Translations under genes and position numbers: made by a program | The notes under the pieces: model-generated | Database searches by the model: none | The model's input: the letters and a program-made list of their open reading frames with translations, nothing else | Told to the model about the DNA's origin: nothing | In this document: piece after piece, positions 61,708-64,000 of the stretch | Position numbering within the stretch: the stretch's first letter is position 1 | Layout of the letters: the number at the start of each line of letters is the position of its first letter | Source of the DNA: Antarcticibacterium sp. 1MA-6-2 | GTDB lineage: Bacteria > Bacteroidota > Bacteroidia > Flavobacteriales > Flavobacteriaceae | Length of the DNA stretch: 64,000 nucleotides | Direction of reading: 5' to 3' | NCBI RefSeq assembly: GCF_021535135.1 | Contig: NZ_CP091036.1 | Location: forward strand, 4,030,001 to 4,094,000

Positions 61708-62094
61708 ATGAGTGAAAAAACTAAAATACTGGTCGTAGATGACGACTCGGGAATTGGAGAAATGCTGAAAACCTTATTAGAGTTTTATGGATTTGAGGTA
61801 ACAGTGACAGAACTTCCCGATAGTGCTGAAAGCATAATTGCAGAAAAGCAAATTGAGGTGGTCATGTTAGATATGCTCATTTCCGGAGTAAACGGTACAG
61901 ATGTCTGTTCCAGGTTAAGAAATAATAAAGAGACAGAAAATATTCCTATCTTAATGATGTCTGCTCTTCACAATGCCGGAGATAAATGTAAAAAGGCCGG
62001 GGCAGATGATTTTATTGCCAAGCCTTTTGAAATGGATGAACTTATTTCTAAGATAAGAGAAATTGTAGAAAAAAGAAAAAATTCTGTTTCGTAA
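61708..62094 (+). CDS. Single-domain response regulator (CheY-like)
   Basis: 128 residues, receiver domain only. Acidic pocket VVDDDSG near 11, phospho-Asp in VVMLDMLISG near 54, Thr/Ser switch position in MMSALHN, Lys in IAKPFEMDEL near 107. With no output domain it probably acts in a phosphorelay or by protein contact. Spaced two bases from the multi-PAS kinase gene, so it is its probable partner. Confidence 0.93.
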   Translation: MSEKTKILVVDDDSGIGEMLKTLLEFYGFEVTVTELPDSAESIIAEKQIEVVMLDMLISGVNGTDVCSRLRNNKETENIPILMMSALHNAGDKCKKAGADDFIAKPFEMDELISKIREIVEKRKNSVS

Positions 62095-62207
62095 AATATT
62101 ATTTCAGTTTTAAAATTTCCTTTGCCAGTTGGGAAGGGCAACTTTGTATTTTTCTTCTACTAAATATGGGGGTTTTTAGTATCTTGAGCATTTAAATAAA
62201 ATTTTTT

Positions 62208-64000
62208 ATGATCAGGAAAATATCGGCAATAGGTGTTATTGCCGCACTTTGTTTTGGCTGTCAAAGTCAGGGTAAAGTTGCAGAAAACCCACAGGCAAAC
62301 TCTTCTAATTCCTCCACAAGTTTTAAAAAATCTACAGGTGATCTCAAAGCATATCATGAAGTTATTGCCGGAGCGGCAAAAAGTGATGAAGGCCTTTTCA
62401 CCACCCACCGGATGGGAGACAAATTGTATTTTGAAATCCCTCTTACTCTATTAGACAAGGATATGCTCCTGGTAAGCAGGATTGCCAGGGTCCCCTCGGG
62501 ATTTGGAGGAGGTTATGTTAATGCTGGCTCCAAAGTGAACGAGCAGGTAATTCGCTGGACGCAAAGAGGAAATTTTATAGATGTAAAAGTTATAAGCTTT
62601 GAGAACCAAAGCGACGAAAATTCCCCTATCTATCAGTCGGTTGCAGCAAACAATTTCTTTCCAATCCTTTACAGCGCAAAAATTTCGGCTTATAGTGAGG
62701 ACAAGTCTGCAGTTGTTGTTGAGGTAAACAGCTTGTTTGAAACAGATATTGAAGCTATAAATGGAGTTTCTTCGTCTCTTAAGAAGAGATATAAAGTGAA
62801 GAAGCTGGACCAAAACAGGTCCTATATCGAATCTGCTCAGGCTTATCCGAAGAATGTAGAGATTAAACATGTAATGACATATGAAGCTGAAGAACCGCCG
62901 GAAAGAAGTCAGGCGGGCACTATTTCTCTTCTTATGAACCAGTCTATGATCTTACTTCCGGACGATATGATGCAGCCGAGGCTGGCTGATTATCGCGTAG
63001 GGTGGTTTACAACACAAAAGTACAATTATGATTCTGAGGAACTGAAGTCCGATGATTATGAGATTATTCGAAGATGGAGGTTGGTACCTAAGGACGTGGA
63101 GGCTTATAAAAGAGGAGAACTTGTTGAGCCTGTTAAGCCTATCGTATATTACCTTGACCCGGGCACACCTGAGAAATGGCGACCTTATTTTAAGCAGGGG
63201 ATAGAAGACTGGAACGTAGCATTTGAAGCTGCTCAGTTTTAAAAATGCCATAATAGCTAAAGATCCACCTACAAAAGAAGAAGATCCGGAGTTTAGTCCT
63301 GAAGACGTAAGATATAGTGTTGTAAGATATGTTGCCAGTACTACAAGGAATGCTGTAGGGCCTTCAGTGACAGATCCCCGTACAGGAGAGATCATTGAGA
63401 GTGACATCATATGGTATCACAACCACCTTCGTTCCTATAGAAATAGGTTTATGATTGAAGCAGGTGCTCAAAACCCCGCAGCAAGAAGCCTTAACACGCC
63501 AGAGAAGGAAATAGGAGAAATGATGAGAATGGTAATCGCTCATGAAGTTGGTCACGCGCTTGGTCTACCGCATAACATGAAAGCAAGTGCCGCTTATCCA
63601 ACAGATTCTTTAAGGTCTGCTACATTTACACAAAAATATGGTCTTACTCCATCAATTATGGATTACGCAAGGGTTAACTATATAGCTCAACCTGAAGATA
63701 AAGGAGTTCGATACATAAGAATGATGGGGCCTTATGATTTATACGCCATAAACTGGGGTTACAGGTTTCTTCCGGAAGCAAATTCTCCTCAGGAAGAAAA
63801 AAAGGTTCTGGACAAATGGATTCTGGATAAAGCCGGGGATCGAGTCTACGAGTTTGGGGGAGGTTATGATGGTGTAGATCCTCAGTCTCAAAGAGAAAGT
63901 CTGGGAGCTGACCAGGTAAAAGCAGGGGAATATGGTTTAGCCAATCTTAAAAAAGTGGTTCCAAATCTCGTGGAATGGACTGCAAAGGATGGATATGGCT
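62208..64000 (+). CDS. Zinc-dependent metalloprotease, DUF5117/DUF4953 type (cut by window edge, one homopolymer frameshift)
   Basis: Lipobox ALCFGC near residue 18 suggests an envelope lipoprotein. An N-terminal DUF5117-like region (GLFTTHRMGDKLYFEIP, GFGGGYVNAGSKV) is followed by the metzincin-type zinc site HEVGHALGLPHN, encoded near 63540, and further sequence to the window end. The frame changes near 63238 in CAGTTTTAAAAATG (AAQF then KNAIIAKDPPT); one T fewer restores it. At least 597 residues are visible; family members are around 800. Probably degrades proteins at the cell surface or in the periplasm. Confidence 0.87.

Overview
The window looks like a chromosome segment from a marine-type Flavobacteriaceae (Bacteroidota; Gramella/Salegentibacter-like). 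Evidence: tandem MacB/FtsX-type permeases, a hybrid two-component regulator with propeller repeats, a HPPK-deoxynucleoside kinase fusion, DUF2797/DUF4377/GH3-type proteins, TAnnTTTG-like promoter elements and no Shine-Dalgarno bias. No phage, IS element or CRISPR array is visible.

Layout. 1-15.4 kb (minus strand): one long operon encoding a membrane fusion protein, an ABC ATPase and seven FtsX-type permease genes (one a shrunken relic, one running off the left edge). A divergent sigma-54 response regulator and its histidine kinase (15.6-18.3 kb) face it across a nested inverted repeat. 18.3-31 kb: arylamine N-acetyltransferase, PAP2 phosphatase, an HTCS-type regulator with a degenerate kinase core, a DUF4403-like protein, a coiled-coil lipoprotein, an M1-type peptidase, a carboxypeptidase-regulatory-domain protein and an unassigned conserved protein. 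31-52 kb: mostly housekeeping genes (era, GH3-like, DUF2797, AsmA-like, queuosine-precursor transporter, folK-dNK fusion, SpoU methyltransferase, TrxR-like flavoprotein, ABC exporter, esterase, ModF-like ATPase, mutS), with heptamer tandem arrays in several gaps. 52.2-58.2 kb: tRNA-Gly and tRNA-Leu, then an AT-rich accessory island with a methyltransferase-like protein, a GT-C-like membrane protein, a decayed gene, a beta-helix protein and a PP-loop protein. 58.2-64 kb: VanX-type dipeptidase, a multi-PAS kinase with a single-domain receiver, and a zinc metalloprotease cut by the right edge.

Main observation. Many genes, including mutS, folK and era-neighbouring genes that should be intact, are broken by stops or small frameshifts. 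At about 23 of these breaks the family-expected reading needs the hexamer RCCGGY, and the sequence instead shows CTAG/CTTAG/CTAAG-like strings (CG read as TA, usually with 1-2 extra bases). By eye I find only one intact RCCGGY in 64 kb, against roughly a hundred other CCGG sites. The simplest reading is a consensus-calling artefact at a modified RCCGGY motif, which implies an RCCGGY-specific DNA modification system in this organism. A second, smaller class of breaks lies in A or T homopolymers. I therefore annotate the broken genes as whole genes and state where each break lies. Coordinates given are those of the sequence as supplied.
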